Assembly (NCBI GenBank): GCA_947044365.1
Contig: OX345650.1
Span: 2,667,373-2,731,372, forward strand
Reading direction: 5' to 3'
Length of the DNA: 64,000 nt
DNA from: Petrosia ficiformis
Lineage: Eukaryota; Porifera; Demospongiae; Haplosclerida; Petrosiidae
Below are positions 1-12,909 of this stretch, piece after piece. Numbering within the stretch: the first letter of the stretch is position 1; every line of letters starts with the position of its first letter. The notes beneath the pieces were generated by a model. The model searched no databases. It saw only the letters and a program-made list of their open reading frames with translations, and had not been told where the DNA came from. Both the position numbers and the translations under genes were made by a program.

Positions 1-141
1 TTCCAATTCTCGTCCCTCTTCATGATGCACTCCGGACTGATCATTTAGGCGACTCAAAATGAAGTCCCTTCATGAGTACTTGCAACCCATTTCTAGTGAC
101 ATTAATTTTTTGTCTGATATGATGAGTATGCGGATAAATTT

Positions 142-402
142 ATGTATGATAATTGCTTGGTACTCCAACGCTTGTTTAATGATTCAATGATTACTATTAT
201 AAACGCACAATTCATTTTGTTTGTTCCTTTTCCCCAGGTTACTATTTTAGGTTTCATGAATCCAATCGACATAAAATGGAGTGATGTTGTACTACGTGAG
301 TTATTCCACCTTTCACATATAATTCATTCTGTATTCAATTCTTATCACCAATATGTGTATTTCATTCATCAATTGAGTCTTAAAGGAGAGTTTGTACAGT
401 GA
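142..402 (+). other. Open frame of 86 codons kept in all three unit copies; coding status doubtful
   Basis: An uninterrupted 86-codon frame lies here and at 9101-9361 (86 codons). A 90-codon version is at 25129-25401. It ends with a VYFIHQL motif followed by a short basic tail. I do not recognise it. There is no signal peptide, known motif or clear promoter. Between copies 1 and 3 many residues differ, including radical changes, which does not look like strong purifying selection. The frame survives partly because there are few indels in this part of the repeat. It is probably non-coding. Confidence 0.15.
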
Positions 403-1139
403 TCTTGTAGTATATCAACGTCTTCATTCTTGATTGTAGTAAAACTTCTTGATAAATTTGTAGTATACCAACGTCTTCTTTCTCGGTTATAGTATTAGTT
501 CCTCATAGTTCTTGCTCTTGCTAGAGAGGAAAATATTCTTGTCTTGTAGAATTACACGATAAAATAATTTGTAAGACCGTTAGATTGCAATTTCACTTAT
601 TTCTTACATCTCATAGGCACTACTATTGTGAAGACGAAGTTAAGACATGCTGATATTCATTCTTAAGAATTTAGCTGACGAATGCTCGTAATGACTCCAA
701 CTACAAGTCACATCAATGTTCAGAATTATTCTCACCCATTCATTTCAAGTGTCAAGCGTCATCAATTATGTCTAACTAATTCGGTTGTCTACATTCACGG
801 AAAGAATGCAGGTTCCATGCTCCATTATCGTCAAATCTGAAGTTTTCTATTTGAATTATCTCTCTAATTGTTTGTGAAATCTCCGTTCCCTAAACATGTG
901 AAATCACCAGTCGTCGGTCTTGTCTTATCTCCAGTCTCCAGTCAACCTTGTGAATTTTCCAACCTACAGACATTTAAGTTCTGTACATTACAGTTGCGAG
1001 TCTCCCAAACAATCTATCCTGCATTCTTTATGTCAGTTATGCTGACTCCAGTATTCAGTTTCTAAGTTAATTTACCTGTTCTCATCAAGAACCTTACTTG
1101 GTAAGCGTATGAGATTAACTAGATTATGTAATCCTTTCG

Positions 1140-2330
1140 ATTATTCATTTACTGATTACAATTGTAAATGCAGTATTTAATGTTTACTATATCCCCAAGT
1201 TCTGTTTCATAGGAGGAGTCCATTTGTTCGATGAGGACTGATTTCATTGTGTACACAGTTTGAGGTATTTCTCATTTTCGTTCCATGTAATTTTACTCTG
1301 CAATAGAGTTATTTGTTTGGTGCCGTAAGTTACGTGTATATACCATTCCAAACCACTTCCATCATTTGCATATTCATTCATTCATTATAACACAGGTGCA
1401 CTAATTCATGTGTTTAGTTTGTTTCCAAAGTTAGGTTCTTAGGTCGATGCAAGTTGTAGTGGTGCGATGGTTCTATGTTCTTTGAGTTTGATGTCACTCC
1501 AGTTAAGTTGATTTATACGTTGTTATCATTAGTTTTACTCAGTAGTCGTATAATTTTCCGTAGCCCATTCCACCATTCATATACCCAATATAAATGTAAA
1601 TGCAGTATTATATATGTTTATTTTTCCTTCAAGTTTCATTTCATAGGAGTGATCTATTTCCTCAAGAAACAGTGATGTGTTTGTGTTCACAAACTGAGTT
1701 TAGCAATGATTTCTTTTCAAATCACAAGTTCAGGATCTCTCTTAAGACGTTTGTTATAAATACAAGGTAGTGATTTGGTTAGTGTGTTAAGTTTTGTATA
1801 CCATCAAGCACTCTTCCATGATTTGTATATTCATTCAATAATTATAACTATAATTGCACTAGTTAATATGTTGAGTTTGCTTCCCAAGTTAGGTTGTAGG
1901 TCGATGCCAGGTGTAGTGGACCGATTCTTATGCTTAGACTTCATTCAAGTTAAGTTGATTTATATATATTTATTTTACTAAGTAGTTGTATAAGTTAATG
2001 TAGTCCGTTCCACCATTCATGTACTCATTATATCTAGAGATGTAGCATTATATATATATGTTTACTTTTCCCCAAGTTACCTTTCATAGGTGCGGTCCAT
2101 TTACTCAAAGATGAGTGATCGCTTTTTGTTCAAAATTTGATAACATCGTTTCTTGTAAATACATGATGGTTTGTGTCGTAAGTTTTGTATACTGTCAAAC
2201 ACTCTTCCATTGTTTGTATATTCCTTCATTCATCACAATTATAAATCCCATATATAATGTATTTTGTTACTCCCAAGTATAGTATCTTAGGTGCAGTGAG
2301 TTACCCCGTACGTGAACAGTTTCAGAGAGG
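1140..2330 (+). repeat. Ancient diverged ~190-250 bp repeats inside the 9-kb unit
   Basis: A block recurs with the order CCATTCA..CATTCAT, then AATTATAAATGCA, then ATGTTTAGTT, then CCCAAGTTAGGTT, then CATAGGTGCAGT. The CCAAGTT-like landmark falls near 1195, 1432, 1629, 1882, 2075 and 2270, a spacing of about 193-253 bp. Single related blocks occur near 3700, 3866, 8461 and 8720. The repeats are strongly diverged, so this array predates the 9-kb duplication. The same block lies in copy 2 at about 10,090-11,270. Confidence 0.6.
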
Positions 2331-2410
2331 AATCTCTATTGGTAAGTTAATCATTTTATGTTTTTCATACACATTTAATATGCATTTATAGTTCTTCTCA
2401 TGTGATATGT

Positions 2411-2650
2411 AATTCTTAGTTCTTGGTAGTTCTTGTAGTTGTTGGTAATTGTTGGTATTTCTTGAAGGTTTTAGTAGTTCTTGGTAGTTCTTGAAGTTCT
2501 TCGTAGTTCTGGTTGTTCTTGCTGCAGCTGTTGTAGTTGACATTATTGTTTATGTCGTAGTAGTTCTTGTGATCTTGTAGTTCTTTTATTTCTTGTGGTT
2601 CTTGGTAGTTCTTGGTACTTCTTGGAAGTTCTTGGTAGGTCTTGCTGTTC
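2411..2650 (+). repeat. TTCTTGGTAG minisatellite
   Basis: About 240 bp of a degenerate 6-12 bp repeat built on GTTCTTGGTA and GTTCTTGTA. It falls in the same place in both full units (copy 2 at 11340-11575). Open frames through it, on either strand, are low complexity and are not taken as genes. Confidence 0.85.
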
Positions 2651-3984
2651 TCAAACAGTTTATATTTACAAGAGGTTGCTGTATTCTGGCTGTGGAACGA
2701 CGCTGCAGAGTAGTTCTCATTCTCGAAATACTTTTAATAATGCGTGATACTGTAGATGTTCATAATATGAAATCTTTTAATTTTATCAACAGTAATTATC
2801 TATAGTTAATAAGTAATTAAATATTAATTTATTGATAGTTTAATTAATTATATCATTATTTAAACTGTTCATCAAACAGTGAAGTAATAAAATTAATTAG
2901 TTTATTACTGTTAGTAGTTCATTAATGTTACCAATAACTATTATTAATTAACTGAAAATGGTGGGTGTGTTCATTGTTCAGATGGACATTTTAAAGTGAG
3001 AGAGAAATATTTGATAGTGATTGCTGATTGAGAATTAAACCTGTGAGTTTTCATTAAAATATAACTCCATTTTCTCTTACTAGAATGTACTGGCTGTGTT
3101 ATAAATGAAATCCTTTCTACAATGTTTCTGAGGACTTTAAACTGATACTAGTAATTTTACAATGATTATGTCCAACATTCTATTCCCATTCTGTAGATAG
3201 CTACTAAGGGTGACATTACACATTCAGAGTGGAAATTGTATTTTATAGAGTGAGCTGTTGAATGTTATGTTAGTTAATATTTGTTCCACACTCCAGGTCC
3301 TCCGTAGAGGTCAGGTTAATTCTGATTGCTGTCACTTCCAAGACATTCCTTCGTATGCTTTCTAATATTGTTTAAAATATGAGTACAAGGAAGGGATTTG
3401 ATAGAATATTATTTAGTACTCAAATATAGCACCTCAAGTATAGTGTTTTCATAACAATTTCTCAGTAAGTTTCAAAACCTATGAATTTCCATCCCCCTTC
3501 TCTTCAGTCGTTCATCTATTATTATCACAAATCACTATTAACATGTTTAGTTTTGAACTAACATACGTATTTTAGTCTTTCCCCCCTTTCTCCTAAAGAT
3601 TAACGTCCAAACATTTGCTCAATTAGTATTGGGAATTACGTAATGCAGGTTTCACCTAAGCACATATGAACTGTATAACATGTTTAGTTCATTACCAAAG
3701 TTAAACTTCTCAGTCATGTGAATGTTACCACAAGTTAACTGTAGCTAATATTACGAGTTCTATTCAGTAAGTGAATAATATTATGTATTCCATTTGATTG
3801 CTCCTCCCTCATTCGTACGCATATTCATTCAATATTAATGTAAATCCCTCTACAGTATGTCCCAAAGTTAGGTTAATTGTTAATTATGTACTCCTATTGA
3901 CCACTCCAGAATCCTCCAGACACAAGTGGAATCCACCAGAAGACTCAACGAGAAGACATTGATTTGATGTAAAGCTGTTCAAAT
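2651..3984 (+). other. AT-rich stretch without a gene, with dyads at 2840-2912
   Basis: No coding region is supported. The interval 2798-2945 is very AT-rich and has short inverted repeats: AACTGTT with AAACAGT around 2863-2881, and AGTAATAAA with TTTATTACT around 2882-2911. The remainder up to 3984 is unique AT-rich sequence with two CCAAAGTT-type relics of the old 200-bp repeat near 3700 and 3866. Confidence 0.5.
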
Positions 3985-4537
3985 TGGTGAGGGTATACTG
4001 TATATATCTATCTTTCCTTGTAAACCTGTATTTATTTATATCCCTTTATCTAAGCATGTATTTATCCATGGATCTAATTCTTATGTGCACATTTATCTAC
4101 ACAATTATTGTTCTTATATATCTATCTATCGATTTATATAGTGTGCTATCTGTTTATCGATCTAATTCTCTAACTATCATTCTATCTATCTACCTATTTA
4201 CATATCTAAACATTTATTGTCTATGTATCTATCCATCGATCCATCCATCCATCTCTCCATCCTTCCATGCATTCATTCAAACTTTCATCGAGTCATTAAA
4301 TGAAATGCCCATTCATCCATCCATCCATCCATCCAATAGTCTATCTATCTATATTAATCAAGTTCTATCAATGTTTGTATTTTTGTATCTATCTATATAT
4401 CTATCTGTCTAATTTCTAACTCTATTTTTCTCTATATATCAGTCTGTCTGACTGTTTGTCTGTCAGTCAGAGTGTTTCTCTGTTTTTACCTATGTACTTA
4501 TGAATTTCTTGACCTATCCATTTATCTGTATATGTAT
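3985..4537 (+). repeat. Degenerate CTAT/CCAT tetranucleotide tract
   Basis: Variants of CTAT, CTGT and CCAT dominate, giving open frames rich in Ile, Tyr, Leu and Ser that reflect base composition only. The counterpart in copy 2 begins near 12,910. Confidence 0.8.
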
Positions 4538-4858
4538 ATATGTCCTGTCTATCCTGTCTATCTTGACTATCCTGTCTATCCTGTATATCTTGTCTATCCT
4601 GTCAGTCTTGTCTATCCTGTCTCTCCTGTCTATCCTGTCTATCCTGTCTATCATGACTATCCTGTCTATCCTGTCTATCCAGTCTACCCTCCATGTGTAC
4701 CATGTTTATCCTGTCTATCTTTTCTACAAAGCCAAACCTGTCTATCCTGTCTATCCTCCATTTGTACCATATCTATTTTGTCTATCCTTTCAATTGTGTC
4801 TATCATGTCTATCATGTCTATCCTGTCATTCCTGTCTATGTTGTCTATCCTGTCAAGC
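4538..4858 (+). repeat. CCTGTCTAT 9-bp minisatellite, copy 1
   Basis: About 35 copies of the 9-mer CCTGTCTAT with point variants. Because nine is a multiple of three, all three frames stay open and read as tripeptide repeats such as Tyr-Pro-Val, Ile-Leu-Ser and Cys-Leu-Ser. They have no gene-like ends. The same array in copy 2 (14061-16440) is more than seven times longer. Confidence 0.92.
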
Positions 4859-5046
4859 TATTCATCTATTTACCTATCTACCTATCTACCTATTCATTTA
4901 TCTATCTATTTATCTAATCTATATATTTTTCTAACGAAATATGTATCTGTCTGTCTATATAGCTATATATGCATCTAGCTAAATTTATTGATATCTTACA
5001 TATATATCAACCTAAATTTGTAACTATATCACTATCAATATCCCTT

Positions 5047-5100
<54 letters not shown>

Positions 5101-6710
5101 CACCCACCAACACATCCGTCCATAGATCCATGATTCAATCCCTCCGTCCATCCATTCATCCAACTATTCATCTACCCACGTACCCATCTACCCGGTAACC
5201 CCTCTACCTATCTATCTATCTACATATCTACCTATCTAACTATCTACCTATCTACCTATCTACGTATCTAGCTATCTCCCTCTCTACTTATCTACCTATC
5301 TGCCCCTCAAACTATCTACCTATTTACCTATGTACCTATCTACCTATCTACAGATGTACCTATCTACATCTCTAAATCTCTAACTCTCCCTATCTACCTA
5401 GCTACCTATCTACCTATCTATCTATCTATCTATCTACGTATCTACCTATCTTTCATATATATCAATCTAAAATGGTAGGTATGTATCTATCTTTATCTCT
5501 ATCTATTTATCTATCTTTCTATATATCTATCTATCTGTTTAACTCTCTACCTGTCTAACGGTTTACCTGTCTACCTGTCTACATATCTACCTGTCTACCT
5601 ATCTACCTGTCTACCTGTCTACCTGTCTACATATCTATCTATCTGCCTATCTGCCTATCTGTCTATCTGCCTATCGGCGTATCTACCTATCTACCTATTT
5701 ACTTATCTACCTATATACATACCAACATATATACCGATCTACCTATCTACCAATCTACTATCTAACTATCTGCCTATCTAGATATCTACCTATCTAACTA
5801 TCTACCTATCTACCTATCTAACTATCTACCTATTTACCTATCAACCTATCTAACTATCTACCTATCTACCTATCTACCTATCAACCAATCTACCTATCTA
5901 ACTATCTACCTATTTACCTATCATCCTATCTACCTATCACCTATCTACCTGTCTAACTACTTATCTGTCTACATGTCTACCTGTCTACCTGTCTGTCTAT
6001 TTATCTGTCTATCTGTCTACAAGTCTACCTGTCTAACTGTTTACCTGTCTACGTGTCTACTTGTCTATTAGTCTACATCTACCTAACTAACTATATGCCT
6101 ATCTGCGTATCTACCTATCTACTTATCTACCTATTTACCTATCTACCTATCTAACTAGCTACCTACGTCCTTATCGACCAATATATCTATCTAATTATCT
6201 ACCTATCTAACTATCTACCTATCTATCTATATACCTATCTACCTATCTAGCTTTCTACCTGTCTATCTGTCTATATGTCTATCTGTCTATCTACCTATCT
6301 ACCTATCTACCTATCTACCTGTCTGCCTATCTACCTATCTAATTATGCACCTATGTAACTATGTACCTATCTACATATCTACCTATCTACCTGTCTGCCT
6401 GTCTACCTGTTTATCTGTCTAACTTTTTACCTGTCTACCTGTCTACCTGTCTACCTGTCTACCTGTCTACCTGTCTACATATCTACCTATCTAACTATCT
6501 GTCTATCTGCGTATGTATCTATAGATCTATATACCTATCTACCTATCCACATATCTACATGTTTATATCTACCTATCTACCTATCTAATTTTCTACCTAT
6601 TCTCCTGTTTACCTGTCTACAATTCTACCTGTCTGCCTCTCTACCTATCTACCTATCTACCTATCTACATATCTATCTATCTATCTACATATCAAGTGTA
6701 TGTATTTATC
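4859..6710 (+). repeat. CTATCTAC/CTAT microsatellite block
   Basis: Contains a pure CTAT run near 5046-5100, a short CCATCC section to about 5200, then about 1.5 kb of the 8-mer CTATCTAC with CTGTCTAC variants. This long 8-mer block is specific to copy 1 of the 9-kb unit. No gene. Confidence 0.9.
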
Positions 6711-7770
6711 TAACGAAGTATGTATCTCTCTGTCTATCTAACTAATAAGCTATATACGTATCTATTGTTACCTTACATATGGATCAATCTAAATTTGTAG
6801 GTTTGTATCTATCTATCTATCTATCTATCCATCTGTCTATGTATCTATATATCTATCATACTATCTATCTATCCATCTCTCTATCTATCTATCTATCTAT
6901 CTATCTAACTATCCATCCTTCCATCCAACCATTCATCCATCCGTCCATCCATCCGTCCATCCATCCATCCATCCATCCCTGCATTCTTCCCCCATCCAGT
7001 TATTCATCATTCAATTTATCTATCTTTCGAACTCTTTATCTATACCACCAAGTTTGCAACTACCCAGCCGTCAATCCGTCTCTTTATCCATCCTGCATTC
7101 TATCCATCCATTCTTCCATTAATCCATTCGTCCGTTCATCTGCCCATCCATCAATCCGTCCGTTCATGCTCTCATTCCTTTGTCCTTCCATTCATCCATC
7201 CATCATTTATCCATTAACCACTCCATCCATCAAAACATACAATGATCCATCAATCCAAACACCCAAACACCCAAAAATTAATCCATCTAGCCATCTCTCT
7301 ATCCATTCATGCATCCATGCATCCTTTCATCCATCCAAGCAACCATGAATACATCCATCTCTCTATCATTCCAAACCTCCTTCCGTCTATCCATTCATAT
7401 CTCCACCCATCCATCCATACATCGGTTAGTCTATCTCTCTATATATGTAAGTTCTCTAAATCTTTCTATTTTGGTATCTATCTATTTATCTCTGTGTTTA
7501 ATTGTTATCTGTTTTTTCTCTATATCTCTGTCTGTCTGATTGTTTGTCTGTCATTCTGTCTGTTTGTCTGTCTTTCTGTTTGTCTTCTTCTACCTATCTA
7601 TTTATGAATTTCATTACGTATCTATTTATCTGTATATGTATACATTTATCATAGCATTTATATATCTATCAATTTATTCATTTAATTCCCTATCTATTGC
7701 TTTATTTGTCTACTACAAATATATTTCTTTATCTCTCAACTTTGTGTTTATTGATCCGTGTTTATGATAC
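6711..7770 (+). repeat. CTAT, CCATCCAT and CTGTCTGT simple repeats
   Basis: CTAT runs at about 6808-6906 give way to CCATCCAT-type repeats to about 7437, then a mix of TATCTATC and TGTCTGTC. The open frames here (for example Ser-Ile-His-Pro repeats) are simple-sequence artefacts. Confidence 0.9.
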
Positions 7771-8959
7771 ATTCATCCCCAAACCCTGCACACTATTCCA
7801 TAAAACGTACACCCTAAATAGAAAACAGTAAATCGTAAGCACTAAACACTAATCCCAAAAGCAAAAACACTAAACACTGAATCCCAAATTTGAAGCTTTA
7901 CATAACTACCATCCTACATACCTACCTACCTACCCGTCTTTCAACATACCACTTTCTGGTTAATAACATATCATTTCCTTGTTAGATGTTCTTAAGTGTT
8001 CACTAGTTATAAATATATTCTTGTCTTGTGAGATATAGAACGAATGCATTGCACATTGATTTGAGACTGTTATTTTATTATTTGAATATCTTCATATTTC
8101 TGTACGTTACATTTAGCAGATGAACTTCAGCAAATTTTATTTGTTGTTCATATTTCGTTTATGTGATTTTATTCTCCTCGATCATAGATTAATTCATTAT
8201 AATAATAAATGCACTCGTTAACATGTTTAGTTTCCTTAAACTTCAGTTATTTAATTATGGTCCCTTTTCTACGAAAGGATTTATTGTTCCTCCGGCTGGT
8301 TTAAATCTCTCAAAAATTGGTGATTTAAAGACAAATACTCAGTAAGTTAGGAAATTAAAATTCCACACTCTACTAAGTTTCATATATGTAGTCACTATCG
8401 TAAAGTCACTGTCAAACAGGATTAGTTTTCCGCTAACTTAAGTTTTATTAGGTCTCTCTCCCCAAGTTAGTTTCAAGTAAAATTTTACATGAAGCATTCA
8501 CTAGGTTAGTATTGCTAATCATGTATTGTACACATTTCATATAATCACTATATATACTTATAAATGAGTAGATTTCAGAGTGCTGTGAATTGTTTTGCAA
8601 TTTAGCTGTAGATCATGATGGGAATTCTAAATTGCAAATTCCAAAATCTCCCTCCTCCCCACATTCATATGTATATTCAATCAATATAAACTCACTCTAC
8701 AATATGTTTAGTTCATTCCCAAGTTAGGGTAATGATGTACTCCCATTAACTCCTCCAAATTCCTCGACACATTAGCTTAATCCAACAGATGACTCCACAT
8801 GAATACTCTTGTAGATGACTCCTCCCCCTGACTCCTATGTTATAGTGACTACTCCTTTTGACAAATCATTGTGAGTATTCATGGATCTTTATGAATTCTT
8901 GTGACTGTTGATGATTACTCCAATCTCCTTTTTTCTACAGCTAAAACTTTAATTATATC
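7771..8959 (+). other. AT-rich tail of the 9-kb unit, no gene; empty CACTA target at 7807-7809
   Basis: This tail matches 17,755-17,791 joined to 23,889-25,009 in copy 2. At 7807-7809 the sequence reads straight through a GTA that is duplicated on both sides of the CACTA transposon in copy 2, so this is the pre-insertion allele. The stretch around 7797-7890 has degenerate CCCTAAA/CACTAAAC motifs. No coding region is supported. Confidence 0.75.
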
Positions 8960-11339
8960 TTCGAATTCTCGTCCCTCTTCATGATGTACTCCGGACTAAT
9001 CATTTAGGCGACTCAAAATGAAGTCCCTTCATGAGTACTTGCAACCCATTTCTAGTGACATTAATTTTTTGTCTGATATGATGAGTATGCGGATAAATTT
9101 ATGTATGTTAAAAGCTTGGTACTCCAACGCTCGTTTAATGATTCAATAATTACAATTATAAATGCACAATTCATTTTGTTTGTTCCTTTTCACCAGGTTA
9201 CTTGTTTAGGTTTCATGAATCCAATCGACATAAAATGGAGGGATGTTGTACTACGTGAGTTATTCCACCTTTCACATATAATTCATTCTGTATTCAATTC
9301 TTATCACCAATATGTGTACTTCATTCATCAATTGAGTCTTAAAGGAGAGTTTGTACAGTGATCTTGTAGTATATCAACGTCTTCATTCTTGATTGTAGTA
9401 AAACTTCTTGATAGACTTGTAGTATACCAACGTATTCTTTCTCGGTTATAGTATTAGTTTCTCATAGTTCTTGTTCTTGCTAGATAGGAATATATTCTTG
9501 TCTTGTAGAATTACACCATAAAATAATTTGTAAGACCGTTAGATTGCAATTTTACTTATGTCTTACATCTCACTATTATGAAGACGAAGTTAGGACACGC
9601 TGATATTCATTCTTTAGAGTTCTGCTGACGAATGCTCGTAATGACTCCAACTACAAGTCACATCAATGTTCAGAATTATTCTCACCCATTCATTTCAAGT
9701 GTCAAGTGTCATCATTTATGTCTAACTAATTCGGTTGTCTACCTTCACGGAAAGAATGCAGGTTCCATGCTCCATTATCGTCAAATCTGGAGTTTTCTAT
9801 TTGAATTATCACTCTAATTGTTTGTGAAATCTCCATTCCCTAAACATGTGAAATCACCAGTTGTCTGTCTTGTCTTATCTCCAGTCTCCAGTCAACCTTG
9901 TGAATTTTCCAACCTACAGACATTTAAGTTCTGTACATTACAGTTGCGAGTCTCCCAAACAATCTATCCTGCATTCTTTATGTCAGTTATGCAGACTCCA
10001 GTATTCAGTTACTAAGTTAATTTACCTGTTCTCATCAAGAACCTTACTTGGTAAGCGTATGAGATTAACTAGATTATGTAATCCTTTCCATTATTCATTT
10101 ACTGATTATAATTGTAAATGCAGTATTTAATGTTTACTATATTCCCAAGTTCTGTTTCATAGGAGGAGTCCATTTGTTCGATGAGGACTGATTTCATTGT
10201 GTACACAGTTTGAGGTATTTCTCATTTTCGTTCCATTTAATTTTACTCTGCAATAGAGTTATTTGTTTGGTGCCGTAAGTTACATGTATATACCATTCCA
10301 AACCACTTCCATCATTTGCATATTCATTCATTCATTATAACACAGGTGCACTAATTCATGTGTTTAGTTTGTTTCCAAAGTTAGGTTCTTAGGTCGATGC
10401 AAGTTGTAGTGGTGCGATGGTTCTATGTTCTTTGAGTTTGATGTCACTCCAGTTAAGTTGATTTATACGTTGTTATCATTAGTTTTACTCAGTAGTCGTA
10501 TAATTTTCAGTAACCCATTCCACCATTCAGATACCCAATATAAATGTAAATGCAGTATTATATATGTTTATTTTTCCTTCAAGTTTCATTTCATAGGAGT
10601 GATCTATTTCCTCAAGAAACAGTGATGTGTTTGTGTTCACAAACTGAGTTTAGCAATGATTTCTTTTCAAATCACAAGTTCAGGATCTCTCTTAAGACGT
10701 TTGTTATAAATACAAGGTAGTGATTTGGTTAGTGTGTTAAGTTTTGTATACCATCAAGCACTCTTCCATGATTTGTATATTCATTCAATAATTATAACTA
10801 TAATTGCACTAGTTAATATGTTGAGTTTGCTTCCCAAGTTAGGTTGTAGGTCGATGCCCGGTGTAGTGGACCGATTCTTATGCTTAGACTTCATTTAAGT
10901 TGATTTATATATATTTATTTTACTATGTAGTTGTATAAGATAATGTAGTCTGTACCCCCCCCCCATTCATGTACTCATTATATCTGGAGATGTAACATTA
11001 TATGTTTACTTTTCCTCAAGTTACCTTTCATAGGTGCGGCCCATTAACTCAAAGATGAGTGATCGTTTTTTGTTCAAAATTTGTAAATACATGATGGCTT
11101 GTGTCGTAAGTTTTGTATACTTTCAAACACTCTTCCATTGTTTGTATATTCCTTCATTCATCACAATTATAAATCCCATATATAATGTATTTTGTTACTC
11201 CCAAGTATAGTATCTTAGGTGCAGTGAGTTATCCCGTGCGCGCACAGATTCAGAGAGGAATCTCTATTGGTAAGTTAATCATTTTATGTTTTTCATACAC
11301 ATTTTATATGTATTTGTAGTTCTTCTCATGTGATATGTA

Positions 11340-11575
11340 ATTCTTAGTTCTTGGTAGTTCTTGTAGTTGTTGGTGATTTTAGGTATTTCTTGAAGGTTTT
11401 TAGTAGTTCTTGGTAGTTCTTGAAGTTCTTCGTAGTTCTGGTAGTTCTTGCTGCAGCTTACAATATTATTTATGTCGTAGTAGTTCTTGTGATCTTGTAG
11501 TTCTTTTATTTCTTGTAGTTCTTGGTAGTTCTTGGTACCTCTTGGTAGTTCTTGGTAGGTCTTGCTGTTCTCACA
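11340..11575 (+). repeat. TTCTTGGTAG minisatellite, copy 2
   Basis: Counterpart of 2411-2650, with small indels. An open frame of about 85 codons (11410-11667) runs through it but is Val/Leu/Ser/Tyr low complexity, and no equivalent frame is kept at the same phase in copy 1. Confidence 0.85.
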
Positions 11576-11752
11576 CAGTTTATATTTACAAGAGGTTGCT
11601 GTATTCTAGCTGTGGAACGACGCTGCAGAGTAGTTCTCATTCTCGAAATACCTTTAATAATGCGTGATACTGTATGTGTTCATAATATGAAATCTTTTAA
11701 TTTTATCAACAGTAATTATCTATAGTTAATAAGTAATTAAATATTAATTTAT

Positions 11753-11880
11753 TGATAGTTTAATTAATTATATCATTATTTAAACTGTTAATTAAACAGT
11801 GAAGTAATAAAATTAATTAGTTTATTACTGTTACTAGTTAATTAATTTTACCAATAACTATTATTAATTAACTGAAAATG
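11753..11880 (+). other. AT-rich dyad-rich segment, copy 2
   Basis: Counterpart of 2798-2945. It has the same AGTAATAAA and TTTATTACT arms, and differs at a few positions that make the sequence more uniformly TTAATTAA-like. It does not code. No function can be assigned. Confidence 0.4.
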
Positions 11881-12909
11881 GTGGGTGTGTTCATTGTTCA
11901 GATGGACATTTTAGAGAGAGAAATATTTGATAGTGATTGCTGATTGAGAATTAAACCTGTGAGTTTTCATTAAAATATAACTCCATTTTCTCTTACTAGA
12001 ATGTACTGGCTGTGTTATAAATGAAATCCTTTCTACAATGTTTCTGAGGACTTTAAACTGATACTAGTAATTTTACAATGATTATGTCCAACATTCTATT
12101 CCCATTCTGTAGATAGCTACTAAGGGTGACATTACACATTCAGAGTGGAAATTGTATTTTATAGAGTGAGCTGTTGAATGTTATGTTAGTTAATATTTGT
12201 TCCACACTCCAGGTCCTCCGTAGAGGTCAGGTTAAATCTGATTGCTGTCACTTCCAAGACATTCCTTCGTATGCTTTCTAATATTGTTTAAAATATGAGT
12301 ACAAGGAAGGGATTTGATAGAATATTATTTAGTACTCAAATATAGCACCTCAAGTATAGTGTTTTCATAACAATTTCTCAGTAAGTTTCAAAACCTATGA
12401 ATTTCCATCCCCCTTCTCTTCAGTCGTTCATCTATTATTATCACAAATCACTATTAACATGTTTAGTTTTGAACTAACATACGTATTTTAGTCTTTCCCC
12501 CCTTTCTCCTAAAGATTAACGTCCAAACATTTGCTCAATTAGTATTGGGAATTACGTAATGCAGGTTTCACCTAAGCACATATGAACTGTATAACATGTT
12601 TAGTTCATTACCAAAGTTAAATTTCTCAGTCATGTGAATGTTTCCACAAGTTATCTGTAGTTCATATTTCAGTAAGGGAATAATATTATGTATTCCATTT
12701 CATTGCTCCTCTCTCATTGATACGCATATTCGTTCAATATTAATGTAAGTCTCTCCACAATATGTTTAGTTATTTCCAAAATTAATTTAATTGTTAATTA
12801 TGTACTCCTATTGACTACTTCAGAATCCTCAAGACACAAGTGGAATCCACCAGATGACTCATCGAGAAGACATTGATTTGATGTAAAGCTGTTCAAATTG
12901 GTAAGGGTA

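Larger units (their letters stand above)
1..8959 (+). repeat. Copy 1 of a ~9-kb tandem unit
   Basis: The sequence from position 1 recurs from position 8960 (offset 8959, later 8950 after small indels) and begins again, more diverged, near 25,010. The unit has an AT-rich 5' part (1 to about 3,980), a middle of expanded simple repeats (about 3,985-7,770), and an AT-rich tail (about 7,771-8,959). Copies 1 and 2 are almost identical up to about 3,690, then clearly more diverged. I see no host gene in it. The real left edge lies outside the window or coincides with it by chance. Confidence 0.9.

Noticed and set aside
868..1065. A 65-codon frame with basic start, also at 9818-10015
   Set aside because: It lies in the almost identical part of the 9-kb unit, so its survival is expected. 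I see no recognisable motif, and nothing comparable remains in truncated copy 3.
6779..7767. Ser-Ile-His-Pro rich frames as secreted or structural proteins
   Set aside because: They are translations of CCATCCAT and CTAT repeats, with other frames equally open.
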